This document shows, one piece after another, positions 37,286 through 45,000 of a stretch of 45,000 bases of DNA; position 1 is the stretch's first letter, and the number at the start of each line of letters is the position of its first letter. The notes under the pieces are model-generated. The model made no database searches. It was given only the letters and a program-made list of their open reading frames with translations, and was not told the DNA's origin. The position numbers and the translations under genes are program-made. Source of the DNA: Botryococcus braunii (Eukaryota; Chlorophyta; Trebouxiophyceae); NCBI GenBank assembly GCA_002005505.1, contig MVGU01000703.1, positions 260,001 to 305,000 of the forward strand, written 5' to 3'.

Positions 37286-40200
37286 TTCCAACCCCCAGCT
37301 CCCCCACCTCCACCACCTGGAGGTATGCCATACATAATTTCCCTCAACATCCTGAAGACTCCTGTCAGAAATTCGTCTCTGCAATCCTGGCTGGTGGACA
37401 GTGGAGCATCTGTACATCTGGTGAATGATGTGACCCTACTACATAATCCAACTGTGCATGCCAAACCCATCCCATTACATCTGGCCACTTCAGATGCCAC
37501 TGGAGGAATTGTAGCATCAGGCTCTGTCTGCATCCTCAGTCGAGTGGGAGTTCCCCTGTGGATACATCATGTTCAGTGTGTTCCTTCTGCAACCTCAAAC
37601 ATACTGTCAGTATCTGCAGCATTGCGGGATGGGGCAGTCTTTCGCACAGATGATGTTGGAGCGTTCACTGAAGTCTGTGGTCCAAACAGCTGGAGGTCTC
37701 GGATCAGTGCAGAGAAAGGGCTATTTTATATTCATCAAGTTGTAGCTCTGAGTCCCAGTGTTAACCACAGAAGAATTTCAGCTGCTGTGAAGTCCAAAAC
37801 CCCCACCCAAAACTCACACAACTGTGCCAGACGATACCTCTGGCATAGCAGAATGGGACATCCAGGTGAAACATGGATGCAGCGCCTAACCAATGAGGAC
37901 CTGGTCTCGGGACTTGATACATCCCTATGTCCCTGCTCCAATTGTCCAGTCTACTGTGAAGCATGTATTGAGGGAAAGACGTCTCGGCCTCCATTTGGAA
38001 TAAGCAGTAGACCAGCTGTTGAACCACTTGACAGAGTACATATTGACACTGTGGGCCCCATTTTTCCTGCTGCAGTAACTGGTGAACGTTACTGGGTGAC
38101 TGCTTTGGATGAGTCATCTCAGTTAAAGGCGGTCCTGCCTGTGAAGTCCAAAGATGCCATCAGTGCTGCTGTGAGGGACCTCATTCTATACTGGCAGACC
38201 CAGAAGAAAACCAAAGTGAAGTGTGTCCGGTGTGACCGTGGAACTGAATTTCTGAATGCCACGTTCAAAGAATTTTGTGCATCCCAGGGGACTAAATTGG
38301 AGACCTCAGCTCCTTACACCCCGCAACAGAATGGAGCGGCTGAAAGAGCCAATCGCACCCTCAAGGAACGTACCAGGACTCTTCTGGCTTTTGCAGCTGC
38401 CAGTCCAACGTTGTGGAAGGAGGCCCTGGAAACTGCATGCACCCTACTGAACATGGGTCCCAGTACCGGGAGGGACCGCACGCCATCAGAATTATTTTTT
38501 GGCTACAAACCAAATGTAACCCCACTGCGTACCTGGGGTTGCTTGGCCTTTGTGCACATTCCTGATGTCCAGCGCTCTGTGTTTTCCCCTAAAACTGTGC
38601 CAGGGATGCTTACTGGTTACTCAGCCTCCTCCAAAGCCTATCGGATCTATGTGGGAGGGGGTATCTGGAAGGAGAGCAGAGATGTGGTTTTCGTGGAGCA
38701 CCTCAGGGGAGCCTCTCGGGTTGGCATGAGCGTTTCCTCAACACAGTCTACAGAGTTTCTGTGTCCTGAGCCCTCTGCAAGTGACACTCCCCCAGTCTTT
38801 CCCGGCACCTCCCCTGGCACAACCAACATCAGCCTTGAGACAGATCTTGATGACCCACACAGTGAGCCTGAGTACCTGCCAGCCTCCAGCAACCTCCCCA
38901 CACAGCCTGTCACAGGACCCCCCAGTGAGGCTGAGCCCGAGCCTGAATCCAGAAGACTGTGTGACCCAGTGGAGATGGATCAAACCCTGGAGGCAGTACA
39001 GGACTTAGCCAGAGGAGTGAGACAGGACTCCCACCTTCGACCGCAGATGGAGCGAGCCCAGGAGGTCCTCAGACCAACTAGGTCTGATTGCCGCAACCAC
39101 CAATTGGATGGCCTGACCCGGGCTCAACGACACGAACAACGCACTGCCGCCAAAGACCTCCTGCTGCCACAGGAGAAGGGAGAGAGCAGAGAGCGAGAGG
39201 GGTTGACTGAATGTGACTCTCTGTCACAGGGACCAGGGGAAGTGCAGCTAGAGGGTGATTCACATGAGGGGCATGAATTGCATGTGAGTGCAGTGAGGGG
39301 GGCAGCTACATGCAAAGCTGCAAATGGTCCCGGGGAGCTGAGCAGTATGGGTGGGTCTTGTTCAGTGACTGAGAGAAATGTAAGAGATGTGACCATGCAG
39401 AGTTCTTCTGGCAACCCGTCCAGTCAGAGCACTCCTGGACGGGACTGTGGTGGCAGCCACCGGTCAGAGGAAGCATCATATGCTTTCTCTGCACCAGCCA
39501 AACATGATTGTGAGCGGGAGACAGGATCTGCATCCTTGACTCCATGTAAGGGACGAGAGGAGGAGGTGAATCAGGAGCACAGACATTGTGGAGACAGACC
39601 AAATTACAAGTGCTCACTGAGAGGTACCTGTGCCTGGGAGAGTGATGTCAGAGATGTGAGGTCACTCCCAACAGTGACATGCAGTCGGTCTGAGAGGCAT
39701 GTGGATCACATAAATCAGGGGAAGTATGCAGACACTCTGCCATATCCCGATGTTGCTTGTGAGAGACCTGAAGAGTCTGAACTCTTGCAGGCATGTCAGA
39801 GTGTGTCTGAGGAGGTGAATCGGAAGTCTGGACAATGTGAAGGGATTCCAAATTACAAAGACTGTCCGAGAGGTACCTGTGCATGGGAGGATGATGTGAG
39901 GGATGAGCAGAGTAACTTGTGCAAAGCCAAGTGTGAGTCCAAGCGAGAGCGTGCTATGAGAGAGCATTCTACTTCTACTGGAGAGCCTGTGATGTGTAAC
40001 TCAGCGAGTGTCAGTGGAAGAGTAGTGGGTTCTGGACAAAGTGAGAGAAAATCAGGCAATTCAGAGGAAAAGCACACAGGTGTCAGATTTGGGAAAATTC
40101 ACGTTCCCTCTAATTTGAGAGAAGCACAGATGTCTCCCCAGTGGGAATACTGGAAGGCAGCTATGCAGGAAGAGCAAAATTCTCTAGATACTCATGAGGT

Positions 40201-41680
40201 CATGGAGTATGTTCCGAGACCTCGTGGACATAAGGTTATTCCAGTTCACTGGATATTTTCAGTGAAAATGGATGCACATGGCAATGTTGTGAGATTCAAG
40301 GCCAGATTAGTGGCACAGGGATGCAGACAAATCCCTGGAGTGGATGTGATGGAGGTCTTTGCTCCTACTAGTAGCTATGGAGCTAGAAGAGCTCTGCTTG
40401 CTGTTGCTGCAAGAGAGGGCTGTGAAATTCATCAGGTGGACGTTAAGACCGCCTTTCTGAATGGTGAGCTCGAGGAGGAAGTATATGTAACGCAACCTCC
40501 TGGCTTTGAGAATGGTGATAAGAATATTGTGTGCCGATTGAGAAAGGCGTTGTATGGCCTGAAGCAGGCTCCACGTGCCTGGCACAAAACCCTGAATGAC
40601 AAACTTGAAGTCATGGGGTATGAGGTGTGCAAGAGTGATGCGGGAGTGTATGTGAGATGCTCTACTGATGGAGGAAAGTCCTATGTGCTGATCTATGTTG
40701 ATGATCTTCTGATAGTTTCCAAGGGCATGTCAGAAATCGAGAGAGTGAAGGGACTTCTCAAGAAAGAATTCACCATCCATGATCTTGGGGAAGTGAAGGA
40801 TTTCTTGGGATGTCAAGTGATGAGAGATAGAGATAAAGGGCTGATCACCCTGAGTTGCATCCCTAAAATCGATGCACTTGTAGAGAAATTTGGCTTGGAT
40901 CTTGAGTCAGTGGGACCTGATACTCCCATGACAAAAGATTTCGTAATGTCCCAAAGGCCTGCACCGAGAGATGGGAGCGACAGCATTGGTGCTGGCAGTC
41001 CACTACCTCCAGGTCACCGTTACTGTGAGTTAGTAGGGTCTCTTCTGTATATAGCCAACACCACACGTCCCGATATAGCTCAGGCAGTAGGTGTATTGTC
41101 TCGTTATCGCATATCTCCCACCACAGCACATTGGAATGAAGCCATCCGTGTGTTGAAGTATCTGAAAGGAACCCGAGATTTGGTTCTAACTCTCGGAGGG
41201 GGGGAGATAGAGCTAGAAGGCTATGTGGATGCCGACTATGGAGGTGATCAGGATCATCGCTTCTCTACCACTGGCTTTGTCCTCACTGTGTTTGGAGGAG
41301 CAGTAGTGTGGGGAAGTAAAAAGCAATCTGCTGTTGCCACTTCAACAGTGGAGGCTGAATTCATGGCAGCAAGTGCTGTTGTGAAGGAAGCAAATTGGCT
41401 GAGAGGTTTCCTGGAGGAAATTGGAGTGTTACCGTGGATAGTGAAGATTCATTGTGACAACCAAGGGTGTATAAACCACCTGAGGAATCCGGTGTACTCC
41501 AAACACACAAAGCATATTGCAATTAGCTGTCATTTCGCACGTGAAGCTATTGCAAAGGGGCAGGTTGAATTCAAGTACATTCAATCTGCTAGAAATGTGG
41601 CTGACATTTTTACCAAACCACTAGTTAGACAAGTGTTTCTGGGACATCGTAACTCACTGGGACTGGCCAAGTTTCTGTGA
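37286..41680 (+). CDS. Copia-3 gag-pol, part 2 (protease, integrase, RT, RNase H)
   Basis: 1464 codons plus stop, continuing the gag frame. Protease: SWLVDSGASVHLV. Integrase: finger (HSRMGHPGE ... CSNCPVYCEAC), core (VHIDTVGPI, CDRGTEF, PQQNGAAERAN). A long low-complexity spacer of about 450 residues follows, with a duplicated Cys-containing segment (RGTCAWE, near 39562-39660 and 39809-39908). RT: VDVKTAFLNGELEEEV, IYVDDLLIV. RNase H: GYVDADYGGD, CDNQGC, and the end VADIFTKPL. All expected copia domains are present and uninterrupted. Stop TGA at 41678-41680. Confidence 0.96.
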   Translation, partial: FQPPAPPPPPPGGMPYIISLNILKTPVRNSSLQSWLVDSGASVHLVNDVTLLHNPTVHAKPIPLHLATSDATGGIVASGSVCILSRVGVPLWIHHVQCVPSATSNILSVSAALRDGAVFRTDDVGAFTEVCGPNSWRSRISAEKGLFYIHQVVALSPSVNHRRISAAVKSKTPTQNSHNCARRYLWHSRMGHPGETWMQRLTNEDLVSGLDTSLCPCSNCPVYCEACIEGKTSRPPFGISSRPAVEPLDRVHIDTVGPIFPAAVTGERYWVTALDESSQLKAVLPVKSKDAISAAVRDLILYWQTQKKTKVKCVRCDRGTEFLNATFKEFCASQGTKLETSAPYTPQQNGAAERANRTLKERTRTLLAFAAASPTLWKEALETACTLLNMGPSTGRDRTPSELFFGYKPNVTPLRTWGCLAFVHIPDVQRSVFSPKTVPGMLTGYSASSKAYRIYVGGGIWKESRDVVFVEHLRGASRVGMSVSSTQSTEFLCPEPSASDTPPVFPGTSPGTTNISLETDLDDPHSEPEYLPASSNLPTQPVTGPPSEAEPEPESRRLCDPVEMDQTLEAVQDLARGVRQDSHLRPQMERAQEVLRPTRSDCRNHQLDGLTRAQRHEQRTAAKDLLLPQEKGESREREGLTECDSLSQGPGEVQLEGDSHEGHELHVSAVRGAATCKAANGPGELSSMGGSCSVTERNVRDVTMQSSSGNPSSQSTPGRDCGGSHRSEEASYAFSAPAKHDCERETGSASLTPCKGREEEVNQEHRHCGDRPNYKCSLRGTCAWESDVRDVRSLPTVTCSRSERHVDHINQGKYADTLPYPDVACERPEESELLQACQSVSEEVNRKSGQCEGIPNYKDCPRGTCAWEDDVRDEQSNLCKAKCESKRERAMREHSTSTGEPVMCNSASVSGRVVGSGQSERKSGNSEEKHTGVRFGKIHVPSNLREAQMSPQWEYWKAAMQEEQNSLDTHEVMEYVPRPRGHKVIPVHWIFSVKMDAHGNVVRFKARLVAQGCRQIPGVDVMEVFAPTSSYGARRALLAVAAREGCEIHQVDVKTAFLNGELEEEVYVTQPPGFENGDKNIVCRLRKALYGLKQAPRAWHKTLNDKLEVMGYEVCKSDAGVYVRCSTDGGKSYVLIYVDDLLIVSKGMSEIERVKGLLKKEFTIHDLGEVKDFLGCQVMRDRDKGLITLSCIPKIDALVEKFGLDLESVGPDTPMTKDFVMSQRPAPRDGSDSIGAGSPLPPGHRYCELVGSLLYIANTTRPDIAQAVGVLSRYRISPTTAHWNEAIRVLKYLKGTRDLVLTLGGGEIELEGYVDADYGGDQDHRFSTTGFVLTVFGGAVVWGSKKQSAVATSTVEAEFMAASAVVKEANWLRGFLEEIGVLPWIVKIHCDNQGCINHLRNPVYSKHTKHIAISCHFAREAIAKGQVEFKYIQSARNVADIFTKPLVRQVFLGHRNSLGLAKFL

Positions 41681-41683
41681 GGT

Positions 41684-41698
41684 AAAGGCAAGGGGAAG
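41684..41698 (+). other. Copia-3 polypurine tract
   Basis: AAAGGCAAGGGGAAG directly before the 3' LTR, sharing GGCAAGGGGAAG with copia-2. Confidence 0.75.
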
Positions 41699-42389
41699 TG
41701 TTGTGTTAATTAATTTTATGCCTTTCCCTCAGAGGAGTAATAATGGCAAGTCTCCGTATGAAGACAATACCAATTAGGAAAGAGAGGCAGAACCCTGAGT
41801 TCTGCCAGGCAATACATGCATTTGAACGAAGACTATCATAACGCAAGTTACAGACACGTTTGTAGAAAGGAGGCATATGGGGCAAGCACGGATAGGGAAG
41901 GCACTTGGTTGGAACTATAGTGGCACTCCGGGTGTCTATCAATCAGTTGCTAACCAGTCCTTGACTTGTATATGTCCGTGCCTACTTAACAACGCACAAG
42001 TAGGAGGACATCGTCTAACACCCTCCGTGCCGCCACCATGCAGGTGACTTAATCCTTATTGTATTCCTGGATTTAGCACTCAGATGAACATTGTTAGAAC
42101 ATGTTAGACATATAGAGTTGAGTTTAGCTCATCGGACAAAGTAATGAACACGACCTGGGTGAGAGCAGGTTAGGCGTGTTTGAACTGCGTCACCTTGTTA
42201 GGAGAGATGAGAGATATTGTAACACTTGGTTGGAACTATAGTGGCACTCCGGGTGTCTATCAATCAGTTGCTAACCAGTCCTTGACTTGTATATGTCCGT
42301 GCCTACTTAACAACGCACAAGTAGGAGGACATCGTCTAACACCCTCCGTGCCGCCACCATGCAGGATACGCCAAGCCCAGAATATTTCA
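41699..42389 (+). repeat. Copia-3 3' LTR (691 bp)
   Basis: Matches 29722-30412 over its length as read by eye and is followed by GAAAT. Confidence 0.95.
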
Positions 42390-42473
42390 GAAATATTGGT
42401 CTGCGGTTGCTGCGCTAAGGGGAGGTCCAGGCTGACAAGGAATTTGGCGGCCCAATAGCATGGTGTCAGCCAT
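42390..42473 (-). CDS. DIRS tyrosine recombinase, 5' part of exon 1
   Basis: 28 codons from the first ATG (MADTMLLGRQ) to the copia-3 insertion. The frame is also open upstream without ATG to a TAG near 42735, running through repeat B1. After removal of copia-3 with one GAAAT copy it joins 29716 in frame (DQYF then QWLT). Starting at this ATG is my choice as the first Met; an upstream spliced exon is possible. Confidence 0.7.
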
Positions 42474-42576
42474 ACCCAAGAGTCTGGGGCACTCTAGGAT
42501 GGCTGCCAAAGGGGATCCTGCATGCTGCAGGACAGCCAGCGTGTCAGCAGGCTGCCAGTTGGGATACTGGGGAGGT

Positions 42577-42706
42577 GGATGGTCTGGTGGAAAATTTCCC
42601 ACTAGAGTAGGGTCTCCAAGCCCTAAGGCCACCTCAAAAGGCTCAGTCAACCTATTGTAAACCCGATTGGGGACTCTGGATTGGCAGACAAAGGCTTCGT
42701 AGCAAA
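42577..42706 (+). repeat. DIRS split direct repeat B1 (130 bp)
   Basis: GGATGGTCTGGTGG ... CTTCGTAGCAAA, identical to 42964-43093 as read by eye. Confidence 0.92.
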
Positions 42707-42907
42707 TACCATTGCTACGAGAGGGCTAGTAAACCCCTCAGGAGGGGTGACTAAGGGAACCATCACGTGACTCCAGATCACGGATGAATGATATGGGATA
42801 TTTCAAGGGAAACAACGGCTGAACTAACTCATTAAAGCTACCAAGCTTGGTAAAGGGCAGGGTTTCAATCTAGAGAGACAGGAGCGGTGTTGCACTAGCT
42901 TGACTGT
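42707..42907 (+). other. DIRS sequence between B1 and A2
   Basis: 201 bp without a gene. It may be the left part of repeat A2; if so, its copy should lie left of copia-1, outside the window. Confidence 0.5.
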
Positions 42908-42948
42908 GTATACCCTGGTGACGGACGGCTCATCGCACCTTTATTGGT
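42908..42948 (+). repeat. DIRS split direct repeat A2
   Basis: Identical to A1 (4955-4995). Separated from B2 by 15 bp (CCCGCCCGCCCACCC). Confidence 0.88.
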
Positions 42949-42963
42949 CCCGCCCGCCCACCC

Positions 42964-43093
42964 GGATGGTCTGGTGGAAAATTTCCCACTAGAGTAGGGT
43001 CTCCAAGCCCTAAGGCCACCTCAAAAGGCTCAGTCAACCTATTGTAAACCCGATTGGGGACTCTGGATTGGCAGACAAAGGCTTCGTAGCAAA
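42964..43093 (+). repeat. DIRS split direct repeat B2, right end of the element
   Basis: Identical to B1. After GTAGCAAA the two copies diverge, so 43093 is taken as the right terminus of the DIRS element. Host sequence follows. Confidence 0.88.
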
Positions 43094-43720
43094 GTGGGGA
43101 TTTGGACTTAGTGCTGTGGGTCATCGTCCTGACGGTGACCGCGATTTCTCTGTCAGGGAGGGCGTGACGCCGAATCAATCGGCCATGAAGGTACAAGTCG
43201 CACGCTGCTGGCGAAATCGCCGGCGAAACAATTTCAGGTGTTCTGTAAGCTAGGGGCCGCCGATAGCAGTGACTGATTTCCGCGAAATTCCGCCCAAAAG
43301 TTTACAGAAATTCCGATTGATCGTGGGAAAAATACTGGTTTCACCGGACAAAAAGCACGGAACAGACCGTTCGGAGCCGTAATTTGTTTAAAACACGCGG
43401 TTTTGAGTCGGTTTTGATGTCCCCAAAGTTGCGAAAACTTTTTTTGCCAGTTACTTTACGAGTAACGGCTATCCCAGTCCCCAATTCGTCATCCCGGGTC
43501 GTTGAACCCCGGCTCGGCAGCCAAACTGACAGTGATTATAGGCGGCTATGGACACACTCCGGCAAAGGCACAGTTAAAGGAAGTGCATTTGGGCCGCTAA
43601 GTGAGCATATCTGGGGTATTTGCAAGATGTCGGTAGGTATTTGGTTGGGAATACTTTGTTGAAGATGGGACAGGTACTTAAGAAGAACGACGATGGACAT
43701 GCGTGATATCTGGGACTGTT
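43094..43720 (+). other. Upstream region and 5' UTR of eIF2 beta gene
   Basis: No coding region or repeat is recognised. It contains the promoter and 5' UTR of the eIF2 beta gene by position. No TATA box could be assigned with confidence. The DIRS element ends at its left edge. Confidence 0.6.
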
Positions 43721-44897
43721 ATGCAGGGTGAGGAGGAGGTTGCTGCTACAGCCGACAAGTTGGAAGATTTACAGGGTGGGATATATCGCTCTGATGTCAA
43801 TTTGACTAGCGTCTGGCGTCTGATCTCCGTCACCACCGGTTAATGTTGTTTTTGATGTGTGCAGTGGACGATGGACTGGATCTGAAGCTGGGAGAAAAAA
43901 AGAAGAAGAAAAAGAAAAAACCGGCATTTGAGGTGCGGGTGGAAATGCTTCTACTTCAGCATTGGGTCTCCTGGTTGGGTAGTCGTCTGCGAGGCACGTA
44001 CTTAGGCTGTCATTGGCAGCTTCAGCATATTCACATGTCGCGTTAATGCACAGGATGGAACTGGAGAAGAAGCCCCCGTTGAAGAAGACGATGATGCGGC
44101 ACAGTCCTTTGATTTATCCTTGGCTAAGAAGAAGAAGAAGAAGCCTCGGAAGGTAGGGCAACACAGATCTTACCTGGTTGTCACTTCTGCTCCAATATGT
44201 CTGATGTTTGCGCCAAGAATACACTTCCACTTCTCCGCAACAACTTGTCACATTTTTCTTTGTTTCAAGGTCATATGTATGGCCGTGCAGTCTCACCAGG
44301 TAGCGTTGCTTCTCGATTGACAAGTGCTGTAGCTTCCTGCGTCTGCAACAATTATGAGTTGAGGTTGAGATTCTCTAAGCACCAGGACTAGCATCAGTCA
44401 AAGAACAGTTTCTGAGGGCTTTGTGTCATTGTTTATTATACCTTAGAACCCGCAACAGGACCTTCAACAAGGCTGCAAGATTCGATCATAGAAATGCAAA
44501 TAGAGGTTCTCAATTCTTGGTTCCTGAGAGAGCATGGGGACAAATAGCGTGCAGAAGAGGAATTCGGCGGCCTAGAGGAGGAAAAAGAAGGGCTGGAAGG
44601 GGAAGAAGCGACGGAGAACGGGGCTGCTACCACAACACAGAAGGGATCTGGTTTACCATGGGAGGCCTCAGACCGTGATTATAGCTATGAGGAACTTTTA
44701 GGTATGCGAACAGAGGCGTTTAATTTTCCTAGAATGTTTTGAGAGCATGTGCCATGCTATGATGCGTCTTGTGCAGTCTGTGATTGTTTTACTTATTAGG
44801 AGGTTTGCTGGATGCAGACCGGGTGTTTGGCATCTTGAAGGAGAACAACCCGGAGTTGACAGGCGAGAAACGGCGTACTATTTTGAAACCGCCAATG
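43721..44897 (+). CDS. EIF2S2: Translation initiation factor eIF2 subunit beta, exons 1-5 (3' part beyond window)
   Basis: The beta subunit of eIF2, which binds GTP and initiator tRNA-Met and contacts eIF5 and eIF2B epsilon through lysine blocks. Exons: 43721-43775, 43865-43932, 44054-44152, 44548-44701 and 44818-44897, all with GT-AG introns and consistent phase (152 codons). Two lysine blocks are visible (LGEKKKKKKKKPAFE in exon 2, LAKKKKKKPRK in exon 3). Exons 4-5 give PWEASDRDYSYEELL and RVFGILKENNPEL, the conserved start of the central domain. The C-terminal domain with its zinc ribbon is beyond the window. The ATG at 43721 is the first Met after an in-frame stop at 43679. The exon 4 acceptor is the least certain. 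A further exon may start near 44966 or 44995. Confidence 0.93.
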
Positions 44898-45000
44898 GTA
44901 TGTATATGTTATTTTGTCACCAATCAGTGAACACAGAGACGCATCTGACTAACATGACTCAACAGGCCTGCAAGGCATCTCTGTGCTTTGCAGGTGGGTT

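Larger units (their letters stand above)
29722..42389 (+). mobile_element. Copia-3, Ty1/copia element of a second family, carrying gypsy-C
   Basis: It has 691-bp LTRs at both ends that look identical, the same primer site and polypurine tract as copia-2, a leader ORF, and a gag-pol frame interrupted only by gypsy-C. It is related to copia-2 in protein order and motifs, but the LTR sequences are different. Flanked by GAAAT. Confidence 0.96.
4955..43093. mobile_element. DIRS-type (PAT/Kangaroo-like) tyrosine recombinase retrotransposon, heavily nested
   Basis: The host of all the other insertions. Its own sequence is about 8.0 kb: 4955-9107, 13583-15189, 28157-29716 and 42395-43093 (each counted with one TSD copy). 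It carries a gag-like region and an RT-RNase H frame on the + strand and a tyrosine recombinase on the - strand. It has split direct repeats: A1 at 4955-4995, B1 at 42577-42706, A2 at 42908-42948 and B2 at 42964-43093. It has no integrase of the DDE type and no ordinary LTR. This organisation is that of PAT and Kangaroo elements, which integrate through a circular DNA intermediate. The left part of A1 is hidden beyond copia-1, so the true left end is not visible. The RT and recombinase frames are both continuous once the insertions are removed. Confidence 0.9.

Noticed and set aside
44421..44678. An 85-codon + frame rich in Arg/Gly within the eIF2 beta gene.
   Set aside because: It is out of frame with the conserved eIF2 beta exon at 44548-44701 and mostly lies in intron 3.

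Overview
The window is a eukaryotic nuclear locus made almost entirely of nested retrotransposons, with the 5' part of one host gene at its right edge. The host gene, on the + strand from 43721 to the window end, encodes eIF2 beta, the translation initiation factor 2 subunit. It has at least five exons with GT-AG introns of about 90-395 bp. The organism is probably in the green lineage (green alga or early-diverging streptophyte), at low to moderate confidence. The reasons are a Kangaroo/PAT-type DIRS element, a chromodomain gypsy element, and copia primer sites matching the anticodon arm of a plant-type initiator tRNA-Met.

Layout. One DIRS-type (tyrosine recombinase) retrotransposon spans about 4955-43093 and ends 627 bp before the eIF2 beta start codon. 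Its own sequence is only about 8.0 kb; the rest is younger insertions. It carries split direct repeats in the order A1 ... B1-A2-B2. A gag-like region and an RT-RNase H frame lie on the + strand, and a tyrosine recombinase with two introns lies on the - strand, tail to tail with the RT frame. Four elements sit in it: copia-1 (1-4954, - strand, in repeat A1), gypsy-A (9108-13577, in RT, TSD GGGTT), copia-2 (15190-28151, near the end of the RT-RNase H frame, TSD GAAAC) and copia-3 (29722-42389, in recombinase exon 1, TSD GAAAT). Two of these carry an element themselves: gypsy-B (21600-27544, - strand, TSD ATAAG) lies in the 3' LTR of copia-2, and gypsy-C (31758-37280, - strand, TSD CATGG) lies in gag of copia-3. 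Deleting each insertion with one TSD copy restores the interrupted reading frame in every coding case.

State of the elements. Copia-2 has an intact 1737-codon gag-pol and, gypsy-B apart, LTRs that look identical by eye. Copia-3 regains an 1800-codon frame once gypsy-C is removed. Gypsy-B is an intact chromodomain element with 163-bp LTRs that look identical. Gypsy-C has a broken pol but 165-bp LTRs that look identical, so it was probably moved in trans. Gypsy-A keeps gag and protease, lacks most of pol, and carries an inverted RT fragment between truncated LTR copies. Copia-1 is the same family as copia-2 but has two frameshifts and an LTR 328 bp shorter.

Most notable signals: (1) a copia-3 leader ORF starting with a near copy of the histone H3 tail; (2) two copia families whose LTRs share a duplicated block delimiting a GT...AG segment, with exactly that segment absent from copia-1; (3) an AAGGTAC-type motif recurring in two unrelated element classes; (4) gag and pol in one frame separated by TGA in three unrelated elements; (5) gypsy LTR hairpins with compensatory base changes. 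All alignments and identity statements were made by eye.
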